This document shows, piece by piece, positions 1 to 11,788 of a DNA stretch of 64,000 nucleotides. The notes beneath the pieces were generated by a model. The model had not been told where the DNA came from and did no database searches. It worked only from the letters and a program-made list of their open reading frames with translations. The stretch comes from Isoetes taiwanensis (Eukaryota; Streptophyta; Lycopodiopsida; Isoetales; Isoetaceae), in NCBI GenBank assembly GCA_021234155.1, contig JAJEKV010000003.1, positions 14,554,386-14,618,385 on the forward strand. The letters are read 5' to 3'. A program made the translations under genes and the position numbers. Each line of letters starts with the position of its first letter. Within the stretch, counting starts at the first letter, position 1.

Positions 1-2882
1 CTCTTATTCATTTCCACAACTTCACCGTAAGATATAGGTTCATATCAATTTGATGTTCCATACATCCTTTCTTTTCAAGTTCTCCCATATCCATATGTAA
101 CATTCCACTATGTAACATTTCACTATTCATGATATCGTATTCTGCATCCTTCTATCTTCCATTGCTCTCTCTTGCATTGCTTCTCCAGAATTTAACAGCA
201 TATTTCCTACCATTTTCTTCCGTAAATGTCTGGTAAGAATTAGGAAAGATGAGACAACTAGCTACATAGGCAAGACTGTGTAAGGAGATGTACAATGGTA
301 TTTACAGACTCATTATTTGTTGACGCTAATGATGGGTTCACGTGTGAAAAAAGTTTTCAGTTTCAATTGGGCAATATAACTGGAGCTTATCTCTGCATTT
401 CAATTACATTAAGGCAATATAACTGGAGCTCATCTCTGGTGTGCAGGGTAAGAGGACTTTCATTTATTGTGTAGTCTCAGGATAGTTTCCTGTTGCCATC
501 TGCCCTATTTTTTCATTTTTGAATTTGGTAATTTATTGAATTCATCTCTGGGTTGATATGAACACCTTTGACATGGCAGCCTTTTTAACAAAAGACATCA
601 AATTTGTCTGAATACTTGAGAAGCCAAAGTGGATTACTTCTTGCATGAATAAGAAGAGGCATTTGAGATGCATAATCTGCAACTTTGAGAAATAACAGGC
701 TCTTCTTTAAGCAAACATCAAAGCAATATGCATGTAAAATGGGCGGAATGCATATAATGTCCTGAGCAAAAATGCAAGGACAAAAATTACCCGTCTCATC
801 AACACTGAGGCGGATGGCTAATGTCTGTACAGTTGGATTGTTTGCAAGCTTCAACAAAGCGGGCAAAGGAGTTTTAAAACCATTTGATTTGAGAAAGCAT
901 CTGTTGTCGGAAGTCACGGGACAAAGGAATTTTAAAACCACCTACTATGGAAAGTTTCAGAAGCCTACATCCGGCACCGTGGTTTGCTTGAGGCCACTGC
1001 TTAGAATCTTGGGTTTCTAGATTTTGGTCGATTCATAGGATTTTCCACAATTCCCTTCCCACAGTACAGTTCTTGCAATCCCGTGTGGCCATTGTTTTCA
1101 TCACGGAATTCCACAGAAAGTCAACTATGTCACAGACCAACGAATTTGCCACAGAAAGCAACTATGTCTGCCGGAACAGAAAGCACGATCATGGCTTGGA
1201 AAAATATGAAGAGGAAGATGTCTATCGGAATGAGGGGTGCTTTAACCAATAGTCTAGAGCAAGCATCAAATATGGCAGTTAGATGCTGCAAAATCTATTG
1301 ATGGAGCTGGGCAAAAGGAATGCAGAAGAGTCCTGGCTTTTGGCTTTGATGAAAGAGGAGCCCCCAGTGCCGAGACTTCCCATATCCGAGCTTTGCAGCG
1401 GCAACGACGCTCAGAAATTTTGCAGTGCCAGGAAGAAGGAGCAACCCCAGCATATACCGCCTTCTTTTTTCGCAGACCTGCAGAAAAACCGCAACCCTTC
1501 TTCACACAACCGCTCATCTTTATAGCCATAGACCGGTGCTTCTCGAACCTTCCAGCAATTTTAGTTAGTATCGAGACTTAACAGATTTATTCGTGCTCCA
1601 GCTCGCTGTGGCATGGGGCCCGTCCTTCCTCCTTCTCTCCTTAGGAAGGAGACTACACAATCCAGCGGGAAAAATTCCACAAAGTTCAGTAATTCAAGTT
1701 GCATAAACCAGATTACCTGATTTTTTACGCAGGTGTAAACACAACTTTACTGAGCGCCTCGAGTTCTGACCCTAATCCTGCCGATGGAGCGTGGAAGAGA
1801 AGATACCGTGGAAATCTATCTTGCTGGCTCTCTTTATGCTATCCTTCATGCCGGAGGCGGCAAACCACACAAACTCAAATAGGAAGAAAAGCGGACACAC
1901 ACAAACTCAAATAAGAAAAGCGGACAGCTCCCGTCATCTCTCTCCACAAACCCTCTCTCCCAAACTTTTAGCCGCCACAAATCGCCATGGGCTATCGGCC
2001 GGCCGCTCCTCTCTTTTATACCAAAACAAAGTATTCTCCAGATCTTTCAAGAACGCCCCAGGCATTCCGGTTGCCTTCCAGAAACTCCAAGGCACCTTCC
2101 ACAACATCTTCTAGAAACGCCTCATCTAGTCTAGTAGCTTCTCCTTACAGCAACCATTGGAAAATCTCAGTTTAATGCCTAATAATAGAACATTCCAGAA
2201 ACTGTCCCATTATAATTATATGTTAGAGATATATGTCTCAAATGTGGGACGCATTAGACAGTGCACGCAGACTCATTTTATGCAAGAGCCATAAACCACT
2301 TTCCATCGCTTGATGTGAAGAAAAGGTGCACAATCCCGAGGAGGCACGTAGAAAGTAGGATTGCCTTGCTTAAAATAATTGGCTCAAAACCAAGAATGCA
2401 TATTCCACTTGATGTTTACAGACATCTTCTTTACACTGTACAAGCTTGCTATATTCTTGATCAAAAGAATCGAGTATTCATAGACAAGTATTTAATTAGA
2501 CTATCTTTTCTTTTTTGAGACAACATTTGTCTAGGAAGAAGAAACTTTAAGATTTAATATTGTGTTCATCCCCAAAGGAGATGGAACATGTAGGCTTCAT
2601 GATTGCCTACACAGGAGTGTTATTGGAGTCATATATTGAGGATAACAAAGTGATTGTAATAAAAAATTGGGTGAACTGAGATAGTAAGCTTCCACGGGGC
2701 TCGCCGTATAACCTGGGAAGGGGAGGGGTATTCCAACCAAATTTCTTATTGAAGTGGTCAAAGCGGCTTTCTCCTTCAAGTATAGGAAGAGAAAAACCTA
2801 TGTTGCTGTTTGGGGGGATTCTGCCAGTTTGAATCTTTATAATAAATCATGGAAGATAGTGGAGGAGAACCATCCTAGCAGA
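1..2882. other. No confident gene; intergenic or old repeat DNA
   Basis: Both strands hold short open frames (for example opposite-strand overlaps at 585-1020 and 1266-1529), but none shows a known motif, codon bias or splice context. The stretch is moderately AT-rich with no clear tandem repeat. A sequence near 2221 beginning TGTTAGAGATAT resembles the start of a plant LTR, but I could not find a partner copy or a primer-binding site, so no element is called. Confidence 0.5.
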
Positions 2883-3492
2883 TTAGCCAGGCTTGATTAC
2901 GTTCATTAAGTTTCTGATTTTGACATCGAAATCAAATATTATCGGCGTTATCGGCGACAAAAAAAAAAAAAACCTACCATAGACAGGTAGGCAGACAAAC
3001 AGATAGACAGATATTTTAATGTCTATAGAGACCACCAAAGAGCCATGGGATGATACAATGAACAAGCGCATGAAGCCCAAAAGAAGGAAGGGCACAAGCC
3101 CCATTACTTAACTCGAGGAAAAGCCAATTCAACATAAAAGAAAACAAAATAGAGACACACGTGCCGACTAAATAGTACTATGTGTAATCAAGCCATTCAT
3201 CATATATAATTGCGGGTCCATCACGACAAACAAACCATTTGCCTTTTGATCGTGCTCTTTTTACTTTAAATAATCCCCCCCCTTTTTGCTTTGAGAGCTG
3301 AAAATGTGGCAAGCATTCTTCAATTGAAAAGGAAGACAATCTAAGATGTCTGCCATGACGAAGCACCTGAAGTCGGCACTCGACATCTCTAAAATAAATA
3401 AGAAAACAGAGTGGACAATTTGGTTCATCAAGCACTCTATCAACTGTCCATACTCTGAACCTGCACGTGCATAACTTTACTAAAGAAGTCAT
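2883..3492 (-). mobile_element. Retroelement 3' remnant, copy 1 (paralogue at 49.0-49.5 kb)
   Basis: Read on the minus strand, this block contains a short coding-like stretch (FRDVECRLQVLRHGRHL, then FQL near 3300) followed by a non-coding part ending in TAGACAT and a tetranucleotide-rich tail (CTAC/CTGT-type repeats near 2975-3025). The same order, with recognisably similar protein and DNA, occurs on the plus strand at 49036-49480. Two dispersed copies with a microsatellite tail suggest the 3' end of a non-LTR element or its passenger. No reverse transcriptase motif is present, so the class is not fixed. Confidence 0.45.
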
Positions 3493-4785
3493 TTGCTAGA
3501 TCCACACCAGAGCATCCATTTTGCTCAAGCAAAACAAAATGCATAAATTGATGGACTTTCATTTGTATCTAGCTCGCATTTACATGCATTGTTGGCTATT
3601 TCTGGAGAGTCATTTGGCACGTTATCCTTATGCTCTACTATATCATTTATGATACAAACATAAGCAATGTCTTATACATACTATTATCATACTCTACCGC
3701 ATGTACTGGATGGTTCAATGGTGCCTTATCCATTGGTATAGGTGCGAGTGATATCATATATATAGTGTTACAGGCCTTGTCACAGCTTGTGCCATGCTGA
3801 TTGCAAGGCATCTGCATGGAAGTATGTTCGGAATTGCTAAAGATAGTAGAGCATAAGACGGTTCGCAATCAAACCAATGTCTAGATCTAAAGCTATTGGA
3901 TGTGCTAATAGAACTATACTATCCATGATAGACCATAATGTAACCTGATCTGAGGTTGACAACTTTGGAATGATGGCCTTTTCTATGTCGGCCATGTCTC
4001 CATGTCGACAATATATTCTAGTTCACGTTCTTTTGCCTCTATGTCTGCAAAACTGTGAACGGTATCCTTCTGATGGTCATGATCACATGGCATTGTATAT
4101 TCCTCTGCAATAAGTAATTGCACTCCAATATTTATCCTCATTGGCCATCTATTAAATCCTCCAAGAATACTAAATTATCAATGATGTGTGGTGGTCCAAT
4201 GCACCCTTCTTGAGACGGGACTCTTTCTTCTTCCTTTTGTTCTTTTTCTCTTGTGCCTGCATCCTTTTTGCATTATATCTGTCCATCTCGATTACGAAAG
4301 CAAAACGAAAGGCACCAACGGACAAAACAATATATAATAGTGTAGATCTTATACTAACCAACCTATAGGATCAATCAGAAAATTACTGTTTGTGTTGTTG
4401 GTCAAGAAATTGCACTACATGCTGTCTTCAAGTCCTTCAAACATCCTCCATGTTGGTTGACGAGATACTTTGTTTTGGCATCTCCATATCAAACATGTAG
4501 CATGGTTTGTCAAATTTGATTCTGGGCAGATCGAGCCTACTTGAAGAAATTAAAAAATCTTGATTGGATGCTCTGTTTGTCAAGATTCTTATTGCTATGA
4601 AAAGCTACTAGTTGTGAATTATCAAAGCGTACTAGGTGCTCCACAAGGTTGCTAAAATATAGCACATGTTCTTTATTTATCAATATCGATAAGAGAAAAT
4701 CCTCTAATCTGTTAGATTTTACTTATCATTTTACAAAGTTTTTATCGAAAAAAAATTTGGCATTTACTTTAATGAACCATATTTT
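3493..4785. other. No recognisable gene
   Basis: The small open frames on both strands (3647-3868, 4170-4368) overlap each other and have no motif I recognise. Nothing else is supported here. Confidence 0.5.
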
Positions 4786-4789
4786 TTCA

Positions 4790-5562
4790 ATTCTAGGGAG
4801 TAATATAATTTTGGAATATAAAATATGGTTGCGCCTTAGGTTTGGCATATGAATAAAGGGACTCGAACATCTACCAAAATAATTCAGTATCTTAATAAAA
4901 ATACTTTGACCTAAGATAATACTTTGACCATTACAACCAGTGAGCTACGTGAGCTAGTGGATTTTTTTTTTTCTTTTTCTTTTTTTGTAACAACCAATTT
5001 ATTTATTTTAGAGGTATGATCTATGGTTTTAGATATGGTTGTTTATGCATCCAACTCAAATCCTCCGAGAGCCCCACTTTATTGTGCTTCATATTCTAAA
5101 CACCTTGCTCGTTGAATCCGTCGATCCTATGGGCAGCGTATGTTGGAACCTCTGAATGCCTTTCATTTTAATTATGGTCATTTACAATTGGGGGCGCCTA
5201 TAATTTTGAATATGAAATATGGTTGCGCCTACGGTTTCGAAGTATGACTAGGGAAACTCGAACCTCTACCAAAATAATTTCAACGTCCTAATAAGAATGA
5301 TTTGACCAATACAACCACCAAGCCAACCTTTTGACCAATACAACCACCAAGCCAACCTTTTTTTTTTTTAAGAACCAATTCGATTGGTTTAATCTATGGT
5401 TTTACATATTGCCATTTATACAGCCAAATCAAATCTGCCTAGAACCCTTTGTTATTGTGATATATATGATGTAAAGTTCTGAGTTAGATAATAGTGTGGC
5501 AAGCACTTGGGTATATATTGTCTCACTTCATTGGTTATTTCGATGCATTATAAATTTTTGGA
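4790..5562 (-). repeat. Two adjacent copies of a tRNA-headed SINE-like repeat
   Basis: Two copies of about 370 bp (about 4790-5170 and 5190-5560) share the order 'aatATGGTTGCGCCT', then CTCGAAC, then AACCAATT, then 'TCTATGGTTTTA'. Reversed, the second copy shows an A-box-like TGGCTTGGTGG (complement near 5314-5324) and a B-box-like GGTTCGAGTTT (complement of 5254-5264), spaced wider than in a tRNA. This fits a Pol III SINE head. A 32-bp direct duplication (CCAATACAACCACCAAGCCA core) sits at about 5299-5362. No true cloverleaf can be drawn. Confidence 0.45.
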
Positions 5563-5983
5563 TTGCCCCCATTAAGGGGCAATTTGCTGGGGGAGTGAGT
5601 TTTGGCATCTTGGTGCATTCTAGATATATCTAGACATGTAACAGTTATAGCTTTTGGTTATTTTTTTGGTGGTAGAAAACTTTTTAATATTATTTCAAAT
5701 GACCATAATTGATGTCAAACGATTCAAGTTTGCTGGAAAACTCATTCCATCAGTCTCACCAAAATACCATTCTATGAAATATTTGATAAAATATAAGAGA
5801 GAAAAGAAAGCGCTAGAGATATAGAAAAGAGATAAAGAATAAAGAGAAAGGGAGAGAGAATGTGTAGAACACCTTAACAATAGCTAAACCCAATAAAGCA
5901 AAATCTTAACTAAATAAATATAAGATAGCATTGCACATGTGATGGTAAGATATCCCTTCTGAGTAAATTAACGATAGACATTG
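5563..5983. other. No recognisable gene
   Basis: AT-rich stretch with purine-rich GAGA/AGAG runs near 5790-5860. No gene or repeat family is recognised. Confidence 0.5.
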
Positions 5984-6123
5984 AGACAAACAGAACAATT
6001 TACTCCCTTCTATGAAGGTAACCTTTGTTGTCCAAAGATCAAGGACTTTGCTAAGACAAACAGAACAATTTATTCCCTTCTATGAAGGTAACCTTTGTTG
6101 TCCAAAGATCAAGGACTTTGCTA
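5984..6123. repeat. 70-bp direct tandem duplication
   Basis: Two nearly identical 70-bp units (5984-6053 and 6054-6123), each beginning AGACAAACAG and ending GGACTTTGCTA. The copies differ at about one site (TTTACTCC versus TTTATTCC), so the duplication is young. It creates two overlapping short open frames that I do not regard as genes. Confidence 0.85.
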
Positions 6124-8094
6124 TTACCTGCATCCATAGAAAGCAAACAAAGAAAGTTAGTTGCAATCCGTATTACAAGCGTCGTAGCAATAGCAAAGAA
6201 TCAGTTGTTATCCATGTCCAACCTTTTTACTATTTATGAATGTAAATACACATTCATATATTAATAACCCAGATACATTTATATAATAAACCATTATGAA
6301 GCCAAGATTTCAAAAAAAAACTATGATATATCCCTGGAGCAACGCCAATTATCTATACTAGCTGTTCTAAAAATTGTTATTGTAGTTTCTATGAGAACTT
6401 GAAATTTATGAGTCTTTTTTTCTCATAACGCCAACACATGGCACAATGTCAGCACATGGCATTAGCTCTTTATTCAATTGGATAATAGATCCAAGAAATC
6501 CACTAGTCCTGCACCATATTTCTTTTAATGTCCCTAGCTTGCGCATAATTAAGAGTTAGTAGTTCTAGTTGTAACTATGCCTCAAGTAACACGTTCTGCA
6601 GTTCATACTCCCCTCTGAGTTTGAATGCTAGTAACAACTTGAGAATATCGATCTTATATTGTAATTGCAGTAAGAAAAATAAGAACCATAGCTTAATCGT
6701 CAATCCTGTCTACTGCCTCCTGCTGAGATTACATCTCCTTTAAAAGCTTTAAGCCTAAGAATATAATCTGTTTAAAGTATTTCATTCTTCCTCCTCTTTT
6801 CAATACTCACAAGGTATTGCTTACAAAAGTTGCAAATTCAGAGATCTGACGTCTTAAATCGGGTAGCATTAGTGGTAGCAAATGATCATCATCAATGATA
6901 GCAGTCTTGGCATCAGTCGTAATGCCCTTTTTCCTGAATCTTGTTTCTTGATTTTTACTCCCTCTGGTCGATTGATACACAACTTACCTTGATCAAGAAA
7001 AAAAATTTAGGCAGACCCCCTGCCCCTAGAAAGGTATAGGGTCTATTTGTTACATTCATGCTGATCTAACTATAGAAAATCTTTGATTCAAGAAAAGCAC
7101 TATATTTGTGGATAGCCGTAGGTTCATGACAGATGGTTAAAGTGTAGTTTTTTTAGTGGTACAGCAATATTCCCTGACCATCTAGTCACTATATTCCCAG
7201 ATGACCATCTATTTCATCGTACAGGAGTAGACTGAACCTCCAATAGAATTCAAGATTCTAAAATTTTAGTTTCTTCAATCACTGTTTTGGGCGATCGAAA
7301 TGGTTGATCTATCATATCTGAATTGTAGATTAGTTTTCCTTCCTTCCTTTTCTATCAATTCCATCCAAATGATTTCTCCTCTGTTTCTGGATCCTTACTT
7401 TCATTTATTAGCTCTGTTGTTTTCACCTGCGTTTCTTTCTTAAACTTTTTAATGGCTCGAAAACAAACCCAAACTTCGGCATCATTGGCTTTCTTGCACG
7501 AAGTTTTCAAACTAACTAGATTAGAATGACGCAATCTTTTTCTCCAGGTAAGTGCCATCCATAATAATTCTTTCTGAACTTTTGCCACATTAACAGCTTG
7601 GCTATCCATTTTCGTCATGTCCCTCGTTTGAACAATTTATCTAAGGATCCAAGAATGAATGGCAAAAAGATCCCTCTCACTATTGACACTGGAATCCCTA
7701 GTCACACCTATGGGCGAGCCAAGGCCTATAAAAAGATTCACTCTAATAAGCTCCTTGCAAACAAATACCTTACAAGAGATATTTCTTTAAACTTGCCTCG
7801 GGTAGCTTCTAAGAACAAAAAACCTTACTGATACTGCTGTAATAGAGATAAATTCAACTAGACAAGCTTTAGCAACATCTTTTTAACCGGCAAAACGAAG
7901 TTTTTAGAAATTCTGCCTATTGGCTTAACCATCCATGCATCATGGTTGAACGTGGTTATATATTACTGCATATTTTCTGTTTAAGCATGAAAATGTCTTT
8001 TGAGAGCTCCAACGCTAGACTTTCCGTTGATGAAATAGGGAATTTTCGCAGTGCCTCTTGTCTCTCTTCATGATGTTAGCCCAATCTACTGGAA
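6124..8094. other. No confident gene
   Basis: Contains opposed small open frames around 7355-7831. The plus-strand one (7598-7831) is lysine-rich with no known motif. Neither has a visible promoter or splice structure that would support it. The region may contain old, unrecognised repeats. Confidence 0.45.
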
Positions 8095-8131
8095 TGAGAG
8101 AAAGAAAGAAAGATTTATTAACGTCTACGTA

Positions 8132-8146
8132 AGACCCGAAGGGTCT
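8132..8146 (-). other. Hairpin in LINE 3'UTR
   Basis: AGACCC, loop GAA, GGGTCT: a perfect 6-bp stem about 35 nt from the TCTT-repeat tail on the minus strand. Some LINE clades use a 3' stem-loop for template recognition by their reverse transcriptase. That role here is inference from position only. Confidence 0.5.
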
Positions 8147-8240
8147 ATGAGACCATAACATAAACAGAATTCAAGACCTCACCCTCCTGTTATCTAAAGT
8201 ATGGAAACAAAAATATCAAGTTTAACAATTGAAAATCTCT

Positions 8241-8843
8241 TCAGATAGGGTTTGATGGAGATAGCCCATTCGTTCCTATGACTGCTGCAAAGTAATTCAT
8301 AATACCCCTTCTTGGCTTGCTTTGATGCTTAATGCTTGGCCTCTTCTGGAAAGACTTTTTATGTTCCATGGCTGCTGATCGTTTTATCTTCTTAGGCAGT
8401 GTCAAAGTCACCCCTTTAGGGTCAGGATACTTCCTCTTCTGTGATGAGTCCACTATCATCTTATCATCATTTGACTCAGATGAAAAGAAAGTAGTTATTT
8501 TTGTTTGCTTCAGGCCCATTGGATTCTTTTGTTTGAGAATATTTCTCCTTTCTAGAGATAGTTCATATACAAAGTGAGATACACATTTCTGATCGTAATA
8601 TTCTACCAGCTGTCGTAGAGATGTGGGGTCTCTAAAAAGACAATGATATCTGCCTCTAATAACGTAGTAGGTTGGGCAGGTAAAACTAAAATGTTCTTCT
8701 GACTCAACCATGTTCAGATCGCACATTGGGCACTTCCGATCCTCACGACTAATATTTTTCGCCCTATCAACCTCAATCTCCAACTGGTGAGATGACGCTC
8801 TAAACTGCCCCATAGAGTATCTCACTTTATTCAGCAGATCCAT
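8241..8843 (-). CDS. LINE ORF2 C-terminal domain with Cys/His knuckle and PCNA-binding (PIP-box) motif
   Basis: 200 codons open to the stop, forming the tail of the LINE polyprotein; it is separated from the RT part by a frameshift near 8850. Residues 38-56 form a C-x2-C-x9-H-x4-C knuckle (CPMCDLNMVESEEHFSFTC), the usual C-terminal zinc knuckle of LINE ORF2 proteins. Residues 113-120 read QTKITTFF, an exact match to the PIP-box consensus Q-x-x-[ILMV]-x-x-[FY]-[FY] (bases 8484-8507). A second, degenerate copy (GIMNYF, residues 180-185) lies near the end, and lysine-rich stretches (KRKYP, PKKIKR) between them could be nuclear signals. Known biology: human L1 ORF2p uses a PIP box to bind PCNA. 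Here the motif is placed at the extreme C terminus instead. Confidence 0.75.
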   Translation of the reverse strand: MDLLNKVRYSMGQFRASSHQLEIEVDRAKNISREDRKCPMCDLNMVESEEHFSFTCPTYYVIRGRYHCLFRDPTSLRQLVEYYDQKCVSHFVYELSLERRNILKQKNPMGLKQTKITTFFSSESNDDKMIVDSSQKRKYPDPKGVTLTLPKKIKRSAAMEHKKSFQKRPSIKHQSKPRRGIMNYFAAVIGTNGLSPSNPI

Positions 8844-8860
8844 ATCTAAATATCCAGGCC

Positions 8861-10277
8861 TTATGATGAAACCATCAGCAGGAAGTTATCCTTACAGAAT
8901 TTCTTTTTAGCAGGCAGATCTTTGACGGGATTTACCCATGTATTTGAAACATAAAGATACTCCAAGTCATGGCGTATAAGCTGATTGACTTCTTGCTGAG
9001 TAAAATTCAGATTGTCATCCATTATACTGTATTGAAAAGGTGGGATATTTCCCATAGAGAAACCCATCTCCTCAAACAATTTAGATGTCCTTGAGAACCA
9101 ACAGCGCTTACCTTGGTCTGCCAATGCTTTAGACGACACATATGCCAACCAGGGAAGTCTTTTTTGACCTTCTTGTGACTGTCCAAAACGGTGTAACTTA
9201 TGTAAATAAGTCACTATTTGAAAGGCAATTTCAACCTTCAAAGGTTTCGCATTAAATTCAGCAAGCATTATATCATGGGGTACAAAATGTTTGCTTCTAA
9301 TCATTCTAGAAAGAAGAGAAATTTGGAGCCTCTCCAGTTGACCCCAGTCATCGGCTCGTAGGTCAACTCCCCATATTTGTGCACCATATAAAGCTGCCGG
9401 CTTCACCAACGTGTCAAACAGGAAGAGCTTTGTATGAACATCTTGGAAATGGAGTTGGTAGCACTGTTTTTCTAGCTGTACAAGAGAAGCACATCCTTTT
9501 GCAATCCTTGCCTGACCAGCCTCCCTCAATCTGAAAAGATGGCCCGCAAACTCAACACCCAAGTAGGCGTATATAGAAACAATTTCTACAGGTTGTCCTT
9601 GGAAACTAAAAGAGTTATTTTTCCAATTTTTCCAAGAGGTATTAAATACCATCACTTTGGTCCCGTAGAGATCTACTTGCAGCTCTCTATCTTTGCAAAA
9701 GGCTGGCAGCCAAATGTTTTTGAAGCCCTTGAGGAAATGGTGAGATTAGAACCACATCATCCGCATAATGCAAAATGGGAATGCATTCCTGAGCAAGCAT
9801 GGAGCCTTCTCCGTCTAAGTTCTGAACAAAGCTTTCAAGCTCGTCAATGTAAAGTCCAAATAGAGTAGGAGAGAGGGGACACCCTTGTTTAACCCCAATT
9901 GTACTGAAAACTTCCTCTGAAAACTGCCCATCTATTTTCACTCTACCTATTACACTCTCGTATAATGTCAACACTGCCCAGATCAGCTCGTGAGAAAGCC
10001 CCAACATTTTGAGCTCTGAAACAACCTGTTCCGAGGAACAGTATCAAAGGCTTTTTGGAAATAAAAAAAACAGCGATAAATTTTACTTTTTCTTGCCTTC
10101 GCTTCCTCAATGATTGCCCTTAAAGAAAAAATATGATCACTTGTGGAAAAGTTTTTCCTGAAACCAGCTTGTCCCTTGGCTCTAAGGCTGTGATTTTCTG
10201 CAAAATCACTAAGGACCATTTCCAATGCGGATCCATATAGTTTGCCATCACATGCCCAATCATAATTAGGCGATAAT
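8861..10277 (-). pseudogene. LINE reverse transcriptase, broken by frameshifts
   Basis: Three minus-strand frames join into one RT. The first holds fingers and motif A (GFRKNFSTSDHIFSLR, then FQKAFDTVPRN). The second (10007-9687) holds VKQGCPLSPTLFGLYIDEL and the catalytic YADD. The third (9655-8861) holds the thumb and following region (WLAYVSSKALADQG). In motif A the expected aspartate in D-x-x-K-A-F-D is replaced: the sequence reads FYFQKAFD, so the first catalytic carboxylate is lost. At least two frame changes, near 10000 and 9670, confirm it is inactive. Confidence 0.85.
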
Positions 10278-10527
10278 TGTTGGAATATTCCATATTCCAC
10301 TCATGTGCATACGCATGCATACTATGATACTCACATGCACATGCACACATGCACACTTTGATGACTAGATAGGCTGACGTCACATTGTTGCTGACCTGGA
10401 TATATAACAGAGTCACGCACCACCTTAGATGTACTTTTTAGGCAGTTCACTCTAGAGCCGGAAAGGCTGGAGCTTACTTTGTACACTTTGCTTTCTATCT
10501 TCATATAAAGACTATTGGAGTTCTTCA
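10278..10527 (+). repeat. Copia 5' LTR (250 bp)
   Basis: Starts TGTTGGAATATTCC and ends TTCTTCA, giving the canonical TG...CA ends. A TATATAA promoter box lies at 10401-10407. The primer-binding site follows immediately. Confidence 0.85.
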
Positions 10528-10540
10528 TGGTATCAGAGCC
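10528..10540 (+). other. Primer-binding site (initiator tRNA-Met)
   Basis: TGGTATCAGAGCC, complementary to the 3' end of plant initiator methionine tRNA, directly abutting the LTR end. This is the usual PBS of plant Copia elements. Confidence 0.9.
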
Positions 10541-10897
10541 TCGATATAAGAGGAAAGTGAGTGTCCGGGAGTTTAGTGATAGCTCTCAAAAGATTGAGAA
10601 TTTTAAGCCCAGACTTTACAGGCTGAATCGGACTTGAGATGGTTTGTCTTTAAGCCAAGTTTCTTCCGGATCAGAGGAATTCTTTATCAGTTCTTGCAAT
10701 TCGTAGAAGGTTCTTGCAATCTGAGTCGGTTGTCCTCAGATTTTCGAAATCTTGCTGTTTCTTTCCCTATTTCCTTCATATCTTTTCTAGATGAGCCGGT
10801 TCTAACATAAAGATAGTCCAGAACTTGAAATTTCGTCTTAATCTTCAATTCTGTACATCTACAGCAAGATTCATTGAATTTTGAAATCTTGATTCTC

Positions 10898-11788
10898 ATG
10901 GCATCCAGTGGTGATCCGTGGAAGTATTTCACCCATCCTGTTTTAGACATTGATAATTGGTATACTTGGAGAGATGCTTTTGAAACTAATCTCAATCTTA
11001 GAGATCTTGGAGATGTTTTTCTTGAAGACTGGAATCCCCTTACTGCAGAGGATAACAAGAAAGATTTTCTGGCACTTAATCATCTCAAGACTTGTGTTTC
11101 AACTGATTTCCAAAGGGATATCAGAACTTTCAAGACTTTTACTAAAGCATTTGGTTTCTTGCAAGAAGCTTGTATTCATGAGGGGGTGGGGCAGCAAATT
11201 GCTATTCAAGGACAAATGAATAATCTCAGACTTGAGAATTGTGCTAATATGAGAGATTATCTTCAACAACTCAAAATATTGAAGGAAAAACATTCTGGAG
11301 CTGGAGGTACACTAGATGATGTTGCTTTGATTATGTATGCTCTTAATAGTTTGACCAGGGAATATCAAGTTTTGGTTAACCATTTTAAACTCAAGGCTCA
11401 GATTAAGATCTCCTTTAATCAGTTGCAGCAGAAACTCTTGGCAGCAGAAACAGATAACAGTAGACTTCAGCAGCATGAGGCAGCACACTACTCAAAGGTC
11501 AGATCTGCTGCTACAGATGTTTTTTCTGCATCTGGTCTCCCATTATTTCTAGTCCTTTCACTGAGGTCAAAACATCTGATCCTTCTTCTATTGAATCTTC
11601 CAAATCTAATGTTTCTGCCAATACTCCACCAAAAACCCAGCATATGCGAACTTGATCAGCAAAGGTTTTTGATGAAACATATGCCAACCAAGGGATTCTC
11701 ATCTGCCCCTCTTATGTGTTACCAAAATGGTGTTGTCTATACATATAAGACACTGCTTGAAAGGCCACTTCCAGTCGTAAAGTTTTAG
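10898..11788 (+). pseudogene. Copia gag polyprotein, N-terminal part
   Basis: The start at 10898 (MASSGDPWKY) is preferred over the upstream in-frame ATG at 10874 because Copia gag proteins usually open with a short polar leader before the W-rich motif (WYTWRDAFE). The body matches the Copia gag family: NNLRLENCANMRDYLQQL, then DDVALIMYALNSL and a long helix ending in LLAAETDNSRLQQHE. After about 11520 the frame shifts; a neighbouring frame (VKTSDPSSIESSK) continues the gag-like serine-rich linker to about 11640. The zinc knuckle and pol are lost. The remaining codons to 11788 run into antisense LINE sequence and are not gag. Confidence 0.8.

Larger units (their letters stand above)
8095..10277 (-). 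mobile_element. LINE copy 1 (non-LTR retrotransposon, antisense), interrupted by Copia at its 5' side
   Basis: Minus-strand order is reverse transcriptase fingers and palm (10277-9690), thumb and connection (9655-8861), a C-terminal Cys/His knuckle protein (8843-8241), a 3'UTR with AATAAA, and a tail of TCTT repeats ending near 8095. Just before the tail the 3'UTR contains a perfect 6-bp hairpin (8132-8146, AGACCC-GAA-GGGTCT). Homology to the RT (IMIGHVMA-LYGSALE) continues right up to 10277, where a Copia LTR starts, so the LINE was split by that insertion. The upstream endonuclease part is not seen beyond the Copia fragment. Several frameshifts show that this copy is dead. Confidence 0.85.
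10278..11645 (+). mobile_element. Truncated Copia-type LTR retrotransposon (5' LTR, PBS, gag)
   Basis: A 250-bp LTR, an adjoining tRNA-Met primer-binding site, and a gag open frame follow each other on the plus strand. Homology to gag stops near 11645, where the sequence passes abruptly into the 3' side of a second LINE copy on the opposite strand. No pol region or 3' LTR is present in the window. The element is inserted into LINE copy 1 at 10277/10278. Confidence 0.8.

Noticed and set aside
585-1529. Several overlapping small genes on both strands
   Set aside because: Opposed frames of similar length with no motif; typical chance frames.
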